64,000 nucleotides of DNA from contig NZ_LT629739.1 of the NCBI RefSeq assembly GCF_900105045.1, positions 2,418,001-2,482,000 on the forward strand. The letters are read 5' to 3'. The position numbers and the translations under genes were made by a program. The stretch comes from Brevibacterium picturae (lineage in GTDB: Bacteria > Actinomycetota > Actinomycetes > Actinomycetales > Brevibacteriaceae). The notes under the pieces are model-generated. The model saw nothing but the letters and a program-made list of their open reading frames with translations, was not told the DNA's origin and searched no databases. Below, piece by piece: positions 17,591 to 29,197 of this stretch (the first letter of the stretch is position 1; every line of letters begins with the position of its first letter).

Positions 17591-17962
17591 TCAGGTGTCC
17601 TCGGAGAGTCCGGCGGGGCCCTCGTCGTCGAGGTCGCGTTCGGGATCGGCGATGACATCGTCCTTGACCGGCGGGGTTCCTGTGGGCTTGCTGCCCGCTG
17701 AACCCGTGCCTGCTCCAGCGCCGGCTGCACCGTTTCCGGTTGCGGCGTTGACCTTGTCGGCTGCCGTCTGAACTGCATCGGCGACGGCCGGGGACTTGTC
17801 GCGGATCGACTGGTTGGCCTTCTCGACGGTGTCCTGCACTCGCGGGTCGGTCCAGAGATCCTGTGCCTGGGCCTTGAGCTTTTCGTAGCTCTGACGTCCG
17901 GTGCGTGATCCGAGTACGTAACCGACTCCCAGACCAGCCAGGAGAATCAACCGCTTCTTCAT
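17591..17962 (-). CDS. YtxH-like small membrane-anchored protein
   Basis: A 123-residue protein starting MKKRLILLAGLGVGYVLGSR. This glycine-rich membrane helix followed by TGRQSYEKLK is typical of the YtxH/general-stress-type actinobacterial proteins. The middle is an amphipathic helix (LKAQAQDLWTDPRVQDTVEKA) and the tail is Gly/Ala-rich, then acidic. I chose the start at 17962 because AGGAG lies eight bases upstream. A longer frame to 17998 lacks this. Function is unknown and a stress link is inferred from the family only. Confidence 0.7.
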   Translation of the reverse strand: MKKRLILLAGLGVGYVLGSRTGRQSYEKLKAQAQDLWTDPRVQDTVEKANQSIRDKSPAVADAVQTAADKVNAATGNGAAGAGAGTGSAGSKPTGTPPVKDDVIADPERDLDDEGPAGLSEDT

Positions 17963-18144
17963 CTTCCTGCTCTCCTTCTCAGCTTGCCGTGACTGCATTC
18001 GACACTGTCGAGTGCGAAGACCGACGATGGTCGACGGTCGTGCGCATCGGCGCTGTGCCCTGGTTCACCACCTTATACTGCAGACCGTTCCCGAGTGAAA
18101 GAATTTCGCCTCAGGTTTGTGGAAAAGGTACAGTGCTTCTGCGC

Positions 18145-19179
18145 TCAGCTCACCGTGGGCTGCTGCTGGGTGATGCAATGGATTCCACCGCCGCGGGCAT
18201 AGAGTTCGCGGGCGTCGATGCCGACGACCTTGCGCCCCGGGTAGACCTTCTCCAAGACCGCGACCGCCTCGGCGTCCATCGGATCGTCGAAGGTGCAGGC
18301 GATGACCCCGTCATTGGTGACGAGGTGGTTGACGTAGGAATAGTCGACCCAGTCCTCGTCATCGCGCAGCACCTCCGGCGCCGGGATCGCCACGATCTCG
18401 AAGGGCTGACCGTCCGCGGTGGTCTCAGCAGTGAAGCGGGTCTTGAGCTGCTGAGAGAATTCGAAGTCCGGGTGTTCGGGATTGCGCTGATCGTGGATGA
18501 GGACGACGCCGGGGCTGGGCATGGCCGCGACGATGTCAACGTGGCCACGCGTGCCGAAGGTCTGATTGTCGCGGTAGAGACCGTGGTCGAGCCAGATGAC
18601 CTTCTTCGCCCCGATGGTGCGGGCGAATTCGGCTTCCACATCGGCTTCGGTCAGATCGGGGTTGCGGCCCGGATCCAACTGCACACTGCGCGTGGCCAGC
18701 ACGGTGCCCCGCCCGTCGACGTGGAAGCCGCCGCCCTCGTTGCGCAACTGGGAGTCCAGGATCGGGACGCTCGCCTGGTTCGCGACGAAGCGACCAATGT
18801 GCTGATCGTGATCCCATCTCGCCCATTCCTGGGCGCCCCAGCCGTTGAAGACCCAGTCCGCCGCGTGCAGCTTCGCGTTGTCGTCGACGACGAAGCTCGG
18901 ACCGATGTCACGCATCCACGCGTCGTCGAGTTCGGCGTTGACGACAGTGATCGGATGCTTGATCCCCTCGCCGAGGTGGCGGCGGGCGTTGTCTGTCTGT
19001 GCCGGTGAGACGACGACAGTCACCGGCGTGAACTCGCTGGTGGCACGTGCCACCGCGGCCCAGGTGCGGCGGGCGGCCTCTGCCTCACCTTCGGTGTCGC
19101 CCAGGGCGTATCCGGAGGATGGGAACGCCATCCAGATGCGGTCATGGGCGGCAGTTTCCGCGGGCATGTGAAACGTCAT
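18145..19179 (-). CDS. aguA: Agmatine deiminase family protein
   Basis: A 344-residue member of the guanidino-modifying peptidyl-arginine/agmatine deiminase family, which hydrolyses agmatine to N-carbamoylputrescine. Visible active-site segments: DDAWMRDIGPSF, NEGGGFHVDGRG, GHVDIVA, and the nucleophile Cys in GGGIHCITQQQP at the C-terminus. The length matches the family. Start ATG 19179 follows AAGGGA. No putrescine-pathway partner is adjacent, so the exact substrate is inferred from the family. Confidence 0.9.
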   Translation of the reverse strand: MTFHMPAETAAHDRIWMAFPSSGYALGDTEGEAEAARRTWAAVARATSEFTPVTVVVSPAQTDNARRHLGEGIKHPITVVNAELDDAWMRDIGPSFVVDDNAKLHAADWVFNGWGAQEWARWDHDQHIGRFVANQASVPILDSQLRNEGGGFHVDGRGTVLATRSVQLDPGRNPDLTEADVEAEFARTIGAKKVIWLDHGLYRDNQTFGTRGHVDIVAAMPSPGVVLIHDQRNPEHPDFEFSQQLKTRFTAETTADGQPFEIVAIPAPEVLRDDEDWVDYSYVNHLVTNDGVIACTFDDPMDAEAVAVLEKVYPGRKVVGIDARELYARGGGIHCITQQQPTVS

Positions 19180-19378
19180 CGTTCATCCCTTCGAGTCAGA
19201 GGAAGCGTTGGCTTGCCCTTGAGTCTAGCGAGGATCGACTGATGGAGGGCAACGGATTCCGCACCTGCCCGGCGGCGAGGTGCCTCATTGAGAAGCCAGC
19301 TCTCGGTCTCCGTATAGTCTGGCGTGAGTGACAGGATGCCCGGGTATCCGGGTTCGAACTCGCCATGGGAGGCAGCGC

Positions 19379-20617
19379 GTGGAACAGCAGGATCTGCAGG
19401 AACTCTTCTCTCGGTCGGGGACCGGTCCGTTGGCGGGTGTGGTCGTCGCCGATTTCTCCCGTGTGCTGGCGGGGCCCTACGCGACGATGATGCTGGCCGA
19501 TCTCGGCGCCACGGTGATCAAGGTCGAGGGCAGGACAGGTGACGATACACGGCACTGGGCGCCGCCTCGGCGAGGTGATGATGCGACGTATTTCCTCACG
19601 GCGAACCGGAACAAGCATTCCGTGGTCCTCGACTTCAAAGACGAGGAAGACCTGGGCCTGGCGCAGGAGCTGGCCAGGCGGGCCGACGTTCTGGTGGAGA
19701 ACTTCAAGGCCGGCGGGCTGGCGAAGTACGGGCTCGACTACGACACGGTCAAGGCCGAAAACCCGGGCATCATCTACGCCTCGGTGACCGGATTCGGCCG
19801 CGACAATCCGCAGCCCGGCTACGACCTGCTCATCCAGGGGCTGTCCGGCTTCATGAGCGTCACCGGTTCGCAGGAGTCGGGCCCGGTCAAGGCAGGAGTC
19901 GCCGTCGTCGACGTGTTCACCGGTCTGCACACCACCGTCGGCATCCTCGCCGCGCTCGCCCACCGCAAGGACACCGGCGAAGGGCAGCTGGTGGAAACGA
20001 ACCTCCTGTCCTCGGCGCTGTCCGGGCTGGCGAACCAGACCTCGGCGTACGTGGCCGGCGGTGTCGTTCCGCAGGCCATGGGCAACGCCCACCCGAGCCT
20101 CTACCCCTACCAGCCGATGCCCACGGCCGAGGGGCAGATCATCATCGCCGTCGGCAACGACAACCAGTTCCGTTCACTGGCCGCGGTGCTGGGTCACCCC
20201 GAATGGGCCGAGGATGAACGCTTTGCGAACTTCTCCGACCGCAACGAGAACCGGGCCGAACTCGAACCCGAACTCATCGCCGCACTGAGTGAGAAGACGA
20301 ACCAGGAATGGTTCGACATCCTGTCCGCGGCCGGGCTGCCGTGCGCTCCGATCAACACGATCGCCCAGGGCGTCGACCTGGCGGCTTCGCTGGGTCTCGA
20401 GCCCGTCGCCGAGGCGGGGGCCGGGGATCGTGTGATCCCGACGGTGGCCAATCCGATCCGTCTGTCCGAGACACCGGCCAGCTACGATCTCGCGCCGCCG
20501 AAGTTGGGAGAGAGCACCGAGGCGGTCAAGGACTGGCTGCGGCAGAGGATCTGTTGGACTTCTGCATCGAGACTCTGGCAGGGTGGGTTCGCGAAAGACT
20601 GCGGTTGCTCGGGCTGA
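19379..20617 (+). CDS. CaiB/BaiF family III CoA-transferase
   Basis: A 412-residue family III CoA-transferase, moving CoA between carboxylic acids. It opens with PLAGVVVADFSRVLAGPYATM, carries the conserved Asp-containing region around VENFKAGGLAKYGLDY and SVTGFG, and has the usual length. I chose GTG 19379 because GGGAGG lies six bases before it. The longer frame back to 19328 adds an atypical leader. The last 25 residues (QRICWTSASRLWQ...) look unlike the usual ending, while another frame continues with helical-looking sequence. A late frameshift is possible but not proven. Confidence 0.88.
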   Translation: MEQQDLQELFSRSGTGPLAGVVVADFSRVLAGPYATMMLADLGATVIKVEGRTGDDTRHWAPPRRGDDATYFLTANRNKHSVVLDFKDEEDLGLAQELARRADVLVENFKAGGLAKYGLDYDTVKAENPGIIYASVTGFGRDNPQPGYDLLIQGLSGFMSVTGSQESGPVKAGVAVVDVFTGLHTTVGILAALAHRKDTGEGQLVETNLLSSALSGLANQTSAYVAGGVVPQAMGNAHPSLYPYQPMPTAEGQIIIAVGNDNQFRSLAAVLGHPEWAEDERFANFSDRNENRAELEPELIAALSEKTNQEWFDILSAAGLPCAPINTIAQGVDLAASLGLEPVAEAGAGDRVIPTVANPIRLSETPASYDLAPPKLGESTEAVKDWLRQRICWTSASRLWQGGFAKDCGCSG

Positions 20618-20744
20618 AACTCCGGAATCACTGACGTACCCTAGAGTCTGTATGAAAGCACCCTAGTCACTGGGGAGATCCTGAGCAGTCCACTTCTGGT
20701 CAAGGCGGATTTCGCAAAGTGGCGCACCAGATTCCAGGACTGAG

Positions 20745-21536
20745 ATGGACACAGACAAGACTGAGACGAGGGCCGCCGGTCGGCCCGCCGTCAAACGCGT
20801 GCTGATGGTTGTTGCCATGCTGCTGACGGCGTTTCACCTGTTCGCAAGCTTTTTGTGGATCGCACCGCCATCGACGATGCGGCAGGTGATGCCGGGGAAC
20901 CTTCTCTCCGAGTACATGATTCCGCTGTGGGGTCAGTCGTGGAGCGTGTTCGCTCCCGAACCGATCAACGGCGACTACTACTTCGACGTTCGCGCGGTCG
21001 TTGAGACTGCCGACGGCGGAGAGAAGGTCACCGAGTGGGTTCGTGCAACCGATGTCGAACTCGACCATTCGACCTACAGGCTCTTCCCACCCCGCTCGGC
21101 CGGCCTGGGCGTCGGGGTCGCCTCAGACATCAAGGGGTCGTGGGAGGATCTGCCCAACGATCAGAAGGCGATCGTCAAACTCGACTACTTCAAGGGCGAT
21201 GACTCCGTCGACCGGCTCACGTCGAAGCTGGAAGAGTACGACGATCCCGACGGCACCGTGGACGACTACCTGGAAAGCGAGCACTTGGCCACGGCCTATG
21301 CCACGCAGGTGGCCAAAGCGATCTGGGGTGAGGACGTCCAGCGCGTTCAGTACCAAGCCGCCCGCCAGAACGTCGTGCCGTTCGCGCAGCGCAACGACGA
21401 CAATGCCGAACGACCGAACATCCAACCCGTACCGGTCGGGTGGCGCGCACTGGTGACCGAACCGCACCAGTCCCAGGAGGAATTCGCGAAGTACTTCTGT
21501 GCCTCCGATGAAGTGAGGTGCGCAGATGAGCAGTGA
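20745..21536 (+). CDS. DUF5819 family protein
   Basis: A 263-residue protein with a basic N-terminus, one membrane helix (about 19-42), and an extracytoplasmic domain starting with the characteristic WGQSWSVFAPEP motif of DUF5819. This family is typically encoded next to HTTM-domain membrane proteins in actinobacteria. Its stop overlaps the start of the HTTM gene by 11 bases, so the two are translationally coupled. No enzyme function is known. Confidence 0.82.
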   Translation: MDTDKTETRAAGRPAVKRVLMVVAMLLTAFHLFASFLWIAPPSTMRQVMPGNLLSEYMIPLWGQSWSVFAPEPINGDYYFDVRAVVETADGGEKVTEWVRATDVELDHSTYRLFPPRSAGLGVGVASDIKGSWEDLPNDQKAIVKLDYFKGDDSVDRLTSKLEEYDDPDGTVDDYLESEHLATAYATQVAKAIWGEDVQRVQYQAARQNVVPFAQRNDDNAERPNIQPVPVGWRALVTEPHQSQEEFAKYFCASDEVRCADEQ

Positions 21537-22746
21537 CAAGAACACCCGTGTCAAAGGCGCCGAGAACAGCACCCACGACTCGAAGTTCACGCAGAACGCG
21601 AAGTCCACGCAGAACGCGAAGGCTGCGCAGAACGCGAAGGCTGCGCGAGATGAGAAGTCCGAGCACGACATGACCTCTGAGCACGACGGGCACGTCCATC
21701 AGGCAGCGGGGTCGAACGAGGGCATTCCGATCGCCTCTCGCGTCCTTGCGAGCATCTCGCGAGGGTGGAACTGGCTCGAGGAGATGCTCACCGGCCGCTA
21801 CCACGCGACTTACGGTCTCGCTGTGACCCGCATTCTCATCGGCTTGACCGGGCTCGGCCTGCTGCTGACGAACTTCAACGCCAGGCACTATGCCTTCGGC
21901 GTGGGCGCTGCCTGGAACGGAGAGATCGCGCAGCCCAAGAGTGACTTCCCGAACATCTGGCTGTTCTCGCTCTTTCACCGCGCGGTGACCACTCCACCGC
22001 TGTTCACGGCCATGATCATCGGTCTGGGGGTTCTCGCGATCCTCATCATCCTCGGCTGGCGGACTCGCATCGTTCTGCCGTTCTACCTCGTCGCGTGGGT
22101 GAGCTTCATCGAGCTCAACGACGGCGCCGGCGATCAGGGTGACAATGCGTATCGCATGTTCATGATCGCGATGCTCTTCGCCGACACCACTCGACGGTGG
22201 TCGCTGGACGCCAAGCGCAAGAGACAGCAGAATCCGGAGTTTCCCGAAACCGATGGGGGCAGCTACCGCTGGGTCCTCATCATGGCCAACAACCTTGCGA
22301 TCGTCGTGCTGGCCTTCCAGGTGTGCGCGATCTACATGTCGGGTGGCCTGTACAAGGCCGGCGGCAGCGCCTGGCAGCATGGCTTCGCGGTGTACAACCC
22401 GCTCCAAACCGCACAGTTCGGAACCTGGCCGGTCCTCTCGGATCTGCTCACGGCCTGGGGGCCGATGGTCGTCGCGATCTCCTGGGCCTCGGTGCTGTTC
22501 CAGTGCGCGTTCCCGTTCATGCTCTTCAATAGGTATACGCGAATCATCGGTCTACTGGGCATCCTCGCCTTCCACTTGGGGATCGCTCTGCTGATGGGAC
22601 TGCCCTGGTTCTCACTGACGATGATCGCAGTCGATGCCATCTTCATCCGCGACCGCAGCTTTGAGAAGCTCCACGGGTTTGTGAGTCGCTGGTGGACGTC
22701 GACGACCGAAGGGATGGAACGCGCGAAGGCGAAGTCCTCGAGCTGA
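21526..22746 (+). CDS. HTTM domain membrane protein
   Basis: A 406-residue integral membrane protein with the HTTM (horizontally transferred transmembrane) domain, the fold shared with vitamin-K-dependent gamma-carboxylase. The hydrophilic N-terminus (1-75) contains an 18-base tandem repeat encoding QNAK-type units. Then come helices from about 90 onward with RILIGLTGLGLLL, WRTRIVLPFYLVAW, and SGGLYKAGGSAWQHG, the last a conserved stretch of these proteins. GAGG lies eight bases before ATG 21526. It works with its DUF5819 partner by context only, and no activity is established. Confidence 0.85.
   Translation: MSSDKNTRVKGAENSTHDSKFTQNAKSTQNAKAAQNAKAARDEKSEHDMTSEHDGHVHQAAGSNEGIPIASRVLASISRGWNWLEEMLTGRYHATYGLAVTRILIGLTGLGLLLTNFNARHYAFGVGAAWNGEIAQPKSDFPNIWLFSLFHRAVTTPPLFTAMIIGLGVLAILIILGWRTRIVLPFYLVAWVSFIELNDGAGDQGDNAYRMFMIAMLFADTTRRWSLDAKRKRQQNPEFPETDGGSYRWVLIMANNLAIVVLAFQVCAIYMSGGLYKAGGSAWQHGFAVYNPLQTAQFGTWPVLSDLLTAWGPMVVAISWASVLFQCAFPFMLFNRYTRIIGLLGILAFHLGIALLMGLPWFSLTMIAVDAIFIRDRSFEKLHGFVSRWWTSTTEGMERAKAKSSS
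21591..21644. repeat. 18-base tandem repeat in the HTTM gene
   Basis: Three head-to-tail 18-base units (21591-21608, 21609-21626, 21627-21644). The last two are identical and the first differs by a few bases. They encode the repeated QNAK(S/A) segment in the cytoplasmic N-terminus. Confidence 0.9.
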
Positions 22747-22779
22747 AGCGTGCGCGCTGCCGGGCGCGCAGGAGAAAGG

Positions 22780-22837
22780 GCCCCATCGAAGTTTCAGAGC
22801 TCGCATTTAAAGCAGAGCTCTGAAACTTCGATGGGGC
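22780..22837. terminator. 23-bp perfect hairpin between convergent HTTM and clpB
   Basis: Arms 22780-22802 and 22815-22837 are perfectly complementary over 23 bases with a 12-base loop that includes TTTAAA. It lies between the ends of two converging genes, so a bidirectional terminator is the natural reading. Confidence 0.85.
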
Positions 22838-22857
22838 TCTGGCCGGACACTCACGCC

Positions 22858-25458
<2,601 letters not shown>

Positions 25459-25541
25459 ACGCATCTCCTTCACAAATGTTCTTCGCACCTGTTCCGTGGG
25501 TTCCGTGAACAGGAATTGCTCTCGAAGAGTCCAACACCGAC

Positions 25542-25568
25542 AAAGTTGAGTCTATTCCACTCAACTTT
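25542..25568. promoter_or_regulatory. HAIR-type HspR operator upstream of clpB
   Basis: Perfect 10-base inverted repeat AAAGTTGAGT-N7-ACTCAACTTT. The HspR operator consensus in actinobacteria is CTTGAGT-N7-ACTCAAG. Here the core TTGAGT-N7-ACTCAA and the spacer match exactly and only the outer base of each half differs. It lies about 84 bases upstream of the clpB start, where heat-shock repression by HspR is expected. Confidence 0.9.
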
Positions 25569-25653
25569 AGAATGAGCAGAGAATCCGGGTCACCTCGGTG
25601 AACAGATCACGTCGGCGAACCGCGGTGAACCCCGGCGACCGCCTCGGCGAGGG

Positions 25654-27231
25654 TCACCTCAGGAGTACGGATTGGAGGTCGAACCGGCGCAGCACCCTGT
25701 CGGCGATCTCCGGGTCGGTGCCGCGCTCGCGCCTGGCCTTGAGCACTTCCGTGCGGGCGGACTGCAGCGCCTTCGTCTGCACCTTCGCCATGACTTCGCG
25801 GTTCTCCCTGAGAGTGGTCGCCTGCTCCGAGCTGGCCTGATCGTCCGAGGTGCCCAGCAGCTGCGCGTAGAGGACCTTGAATCTGGCACGCAGCGGTTCG
25901 GCGATCTCATCGGGCAGACTCTCGTCGTCCCTGATCTGCTCGATGGCGGCCTTGTAGGCTCGCTTGGCGATGTCGGCGGTGTCGCGACGCTCCTTCTCCG
26001 CTTCGTCGTCGATGCCGAGGACGTTGACGATGGTGGGGAAGGTGAGGCCGGCGAGCACCAGGGTGACGAGTAGGATCACGGCGGCTGCGACGAGGATGTA
26101 GGAGCGGCCGGGGAACGGCTGGCCGGTCGCGGTGGTCGCCGGAATCGACAGGGCCAGTGCGACCGTGGCCAAACCGCGCATCCCACCCCAGGTCATCAGG
26201 GTGGCATCCCTGAGATTCAACGGCGCAGCATCCGGATCCTCCTCCCTGCGCTTGTTCTCCAACACGGTCCCGATGAGCAGCCACCCGAATCTCACCGCAA
26301 TGACGACGAGCGCGATGCCCAATCCCACGAGGACGGCTTTACCCAGGTCATCGGGCTGGGATTCGACAACCATGCGCAGGTCGAGGCCGATGAGGCCGAA
26401 GGCGATGCCGGTGATGAGCATTTCGAGGACCTGCCAGGTCGAAGCCTGGGTGACACGTTCTGCGGAATTGCCCTCGACATCACGGCGGCGCACCTCGAGG
26501 GCGGCCACAACGACGGCGATGACGCCGCTGGCGTGGAAATGCTCGGCGATGAGGTAGACCCCGAAGGGCAGCATGAGCGTCAGTGAGGAGCGGGCGATCG
26601 TGTGATCGATCTTCTCCATCACCCACCACACGATGAACACGACGACGAGGCCGATGGTGATGGCGATGACCGCGGAGATGAGGAAGGACAGAGCCAGCTG
26701 CCCGAAGTCCACCTCGGTGCCGGACATTGCCGCTGCCATCGCGGTCTGGAAGATCACAAGGGAGGCGGCATCATTGAACAGCCCTTCACTCTGCAGGGTG
26801 GACATGATCCGCCGAGGTATCGACACGGTGCCAGCGACCGCATCGACGGCGACGGGGTCGGGTGGGGCCAGCATGGCCCCCAGCGCCACCGCAGCCGCGA
26901 TCGTGATCCCGGGAATGAGGAGGACCGCGGTTCCGGCCACGGCCGCTACCGTGACCCCGACGAGCGCGACCGCCATGCCCAGGATCGTGCGCCACCGGAT
27001 GGAGAAGAGAGCCCAGGAGGTCTTCTGCGCGGCGGCGAACAGGAGCGGCGGCAGGAACAGGGGTAGGATAAGTTCGGGTTCGATCGTGATCTCGGCGAAA
27101 GTGGGGATGAACGCGCCTGCGATGCCGATGACGACCATCAGCGCAGGCCAGGGGAGGCGCAGCTTCTGTCCCAGGCCGACGACCACACTGGTTGCGGCAC
27201 CGAATCCGATGATCATCGACAGGGTCGTCAT
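25654..27231 (-). CDS. CPA1-family Na+/H+ antiporter
   Basis: A 525-residue cation:proton antiporter. About twelve membrane helices fill residues 1-415, including the family signatures LAPPDPVAVDAV (about 142-153) and SEGLFNDAASLVIF (about 168-181) whose Asp residues take part in ion exchange. A cytoplasmic helical tail (about 415-525) is rich in Arg, Glu and Ala and resembles the regulatory tail of the NhaP type. Its upstream region is shared with the divergent crotonase gene. Confidence 0.92.
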   Translation of the reverse strand: MTTLSMIIGFGAATSVVVGLGQKLRLPWPALMVVIGIAGAFIPTFAEITIEPELILPLFLPPLLFAAAQKTSWALFSIRWRTILGMAVALVGVTVAAVAGTAVLLIPGITIAAAVALGAMLAPPDPVAVDAVAGTVSIPRRIMSTLQSEGLFNDAASLVIFQTAMAAAMSGTEVDFGQLALSFLISAVIAITIGLVVVFIVWWVMEKIDHTIARSSLTLMLPFGVYLIAEHFHASGVIAVVVAALEVRRRDVEGNSAERVTQASTWQVLEMLITGIAFGLIGLDLRMVVESQPDDLGKAVLVGLGIALVVIAVRFGWLLIGTVLENKRREEDPDAAPLNLRDATLMTWGGMRGLATVALALSIPATTATGQPFPGRSYILVAAAVILLVTLVLAGLTFPTIVNVLGIDDEAEKERRDTADIAKRAYKAAIEQIRDDESLPDEIAEPLRARFKVLYAQLLGTSDDQASSEQATTLRENREVMAKVQTKALQSARTEVLKARRERGTDPEIADRVLRRFDLQSVLLR

Positions 27232-27257
27232 GGTCGTCTCCTCGAAATTTCAGGCAC

Positions 27258-27271
27258 GCGGTGCGCACCGC
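27258..27271. promoter_or_regulatory. 14-base perfect palindrome in a divergent interval
   Basis: GCGGTGCGCACCGC lies between the antiporter and crotonase starts. It is short and GC-rich, so chance is possible, but the divergent position makes an operator plausible. Confidence 0.3.
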
Positions 27272-27388
27272 AGCACTGGCGTCGATGTCATCAACATCGT
27301 CTGCTCGAAGGGCGCCTGGCAAGGACTCAGAAATGAATCCACATCAGGTTTCCGCGCCGGACCAACGATATTTTGGCAGAATGCTGTT

Positions 27389-28168
27389 ATGTCTGACTCA
27401 ATTGTATTCTCTCTGGCCGACGACGCAGTCGCGACGATTTCGATCAACGAACCAGACACCCGGAATGCGCTGTCGCTGGCGGTGATGAAAGAGCTCGTCG
27501 ACACCGTCGCCGAGGTGGGCCGACGCACCGATGTGCGTGCAGTGATCCTGTCCACCGCGGGGCACGTCTTCAGCTCCGGGCATGATCTCAAGGAGATCCG
27601 TGGAGCCGGGTTGGAATCGCAGCAGGAGACCTTCGCTGTCTGCTCGGAGCTCATGCAGCTGATCAAGTCGATCCCGCAGCCGGTCATTGCGCAGGTCCAA
27701 GGTGTGGCGACCGCGGCCGGGTGCCAACTCGTTGCCAGCTGCGACCTGGCGGTGGCAGCGCAGTCGGCTCGGTTCGCCACCCCGGGTGTGAAGATCGGTC
27801 TGTTCTGCTCCACGCCCATGGTGGCGCTGAGCCGGGCGGTGCCGGCGAAGACGGCGATGCGGATGTTGCTGACCGGAGACTTCCTCAGTGCTGGCGATGC
27901 TTTGACGTTCGGGCTGGTCTCCGATGTGGTTGCCGATGACGAGTTGGAGATGGCGACTGCCCAGCTGGCGCGGAAGGTCGCGTCCGCCTCGTCGGCTACA
28001 GTGGCAATAGGCAAAGCGGCGTTCTACGAACAGCGTGATCTGCCTGTGGCGCAGGCCTACGCACGCATGTCGGAGGTGATGGCGCACAACGCCGTCGCAG
28101 CCGATGCGCAGGAGGGGATCGATGCTTTTCTGGGCAGAAGGCAGCCTCAGTGGCAGCATCGGGGCTGA
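27389..28168 (+). CDS. Enoyl-CoA hydratase-like protein lacking the usual catalytic Glu
   Basis: A 259-residue crotonase-fold protein starting at ATG 27389. FSSGHDLKE (61-69) and QGVATAAGCQLVASCDL (104-120) form the oxyanion pocket. At the place where active hydratases have a glutamate (PEI...), this protein reads ATPGVKIGLFCSTP (130-143), with no acid. The overall pattern matches the ECHDC3 group, in which this loss is usual, so it may be non-hydratase. The upstream frame is open but unrelated to the gene. It is followed 77 bases later by an epimerase-like gene. Confidence 0.87.
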   Translation: MSDSIVFSLADDAVATISINEPDTRNALSLAVMKELVDTVAEVGRRTDVRAVILSTAGHVFSSGHDLKEIRGAGLESQQETFAVCSELMQLIKSIPQPVIAQVQGVATAAGCQLVASCDLAVAAQSARFATPGVKIGLFCSTPMVALSRAVPAKTAMRMLLTGDFLSAGDALTFGLVSDVVADDELEMATAQLARKVASASSATVAIGKAAFYEQRDLPVAQAYARMSEVMAHNAVAADAQEGIDAFLGRRQPQWQHRG

Positions 28169-28245
28169 CAGTGTGATTTCCTATGACTGTGTGCTTGTCC
28201 GGATGGACCGGATGAGATGCTTCAGACGATGATGGAGGATCAGAC

Positions 28246-29178
28246 GTGGCGGTAATCGTGACCGGAGCCAGTGGCTTCATCGGTGGCGCCATCGCCCGTG
28301 CCCTGGCGACCAGGGATGAGACGGTCTACGCGCTGGGGCGACGCGACCCGGAGATCCCCGGTGTGAATTTCCAAACCTGGGATCTCACCGAACCTGCGCC
28401 CGAATCAGTGAAGTCTTTGGCGGCGAAGGCCTCGGCGGTCTTCCACTGCGCAGGCATCGCTGAAGTCAGCGCCGACGACGATGAGCTCTACAACGTGAAG
28501 GTCACGGGGACCAGGAACGTGCTCGACGCATTCGCGAAGGCGCGGATCGTGCATATCTCTTCGACAACGGTCTATGCCACCACCGAGCCTCATGCCGACC
28601 TGTGGGAAGAAGCCGGCCCCAAGGATCCCAACGACTTCCACGATGCCTATTCGAGGACGCATGCCTTGGCCGAGCAGCTCGTCATGCGGATCCGCCCCGA
28701 TGCGGCCATCCTCCGACCGGCCGCGGTCTACGGGCCGGGGGAGACGATGCTCATGCCGTATCTGAGCCGAGTGGCGAAGAAGGGGGTCCTGCGACTTCCC
28801 GGCGGCGGCAGGCAGAAGATCACCCTGACCCATATCGACAATCTGGTGCGCGCGGCGATCGCCTGCGTCGACGTGCCGTCGGCCTCAGGACCGTTCAACA
28901 TCGGAGACCCGACCCCGTACAAGCTCAAGGATGCGGTCTCCACGCACTTCGCCCGCATGGAATATGAGCCTGTGGTCATCGATGCGATCGCGAAGGACAA
29001 GGCACTGTTCGCCGCGAAGCTGGGCCTGAAGATCAAGACGTTCTTCAAGCGAGGCAACGGAGCCGAGCTGTTCCTCGTCGAATACCTCCAGCACGATCGG
29101 ACCTACAACCTCACCCGTCAGCATCGCGTGCTGGGAATCTCGACGACCCAGCATCTCGTGCCCTCACGTCTCCAGTAG
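28246..29178 (+). CDS. NAD-dependent epimerase/dehydratase family protein, YxxxH variant
   Basis: A 310-residue extended SDR with GTG start and a GGAGG site. TGASGFIG (6-13) binds the dinucleotide, IVHISSTTVY holds the serine-type catalytic position, and the loop YGPGE follows. Where members normally have YxxxK, this one reads YSRTH (Tyr135, His139), so the catalytic lysine is replaced by histidine. Otherwise length and motifs are normal, and the C-terminus is like that of NAD-dependent sterol or sugar epimerases. Either the enzyme works differently or it has another proton relay. Confidence 0.85.
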   Translation: MAVIVTGASGFIGGAIARALATRDETVYALGRRDPEIPGVNFQTWDLTEPAPESVKSLAAKASAVFHCAGIAEVSADDDELYNVKVTGTRNVLDAFAKARIVHISSTTVYATTEPHADLWEEAGPKDPNDFHDAYSRTHALAEQLVMRIRPDAAILRPAAVYGPGETMLMPYLSRVAKKGVLRLPGGGRQKITLTHIDNLVRAAIACVDVPSASGPFNIGDPTPYKLKDAVSTHFARMEYEPVVIDAIAKDKALFAAKLGLKIKTFFKRGNGAELFLVEYLQHDRTYNLTRQHRVLGISTTQHLVPSRLQ

Positions 29179-29197
29179 CCGAATCGGTCGGCGGAGA

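Noticed and set aside
20550..20617. Frameshift at the end of the CoA-transferase
   Set aside because: The tail is unusual, but no clear homologous continuation in another frame could be shown by eye.
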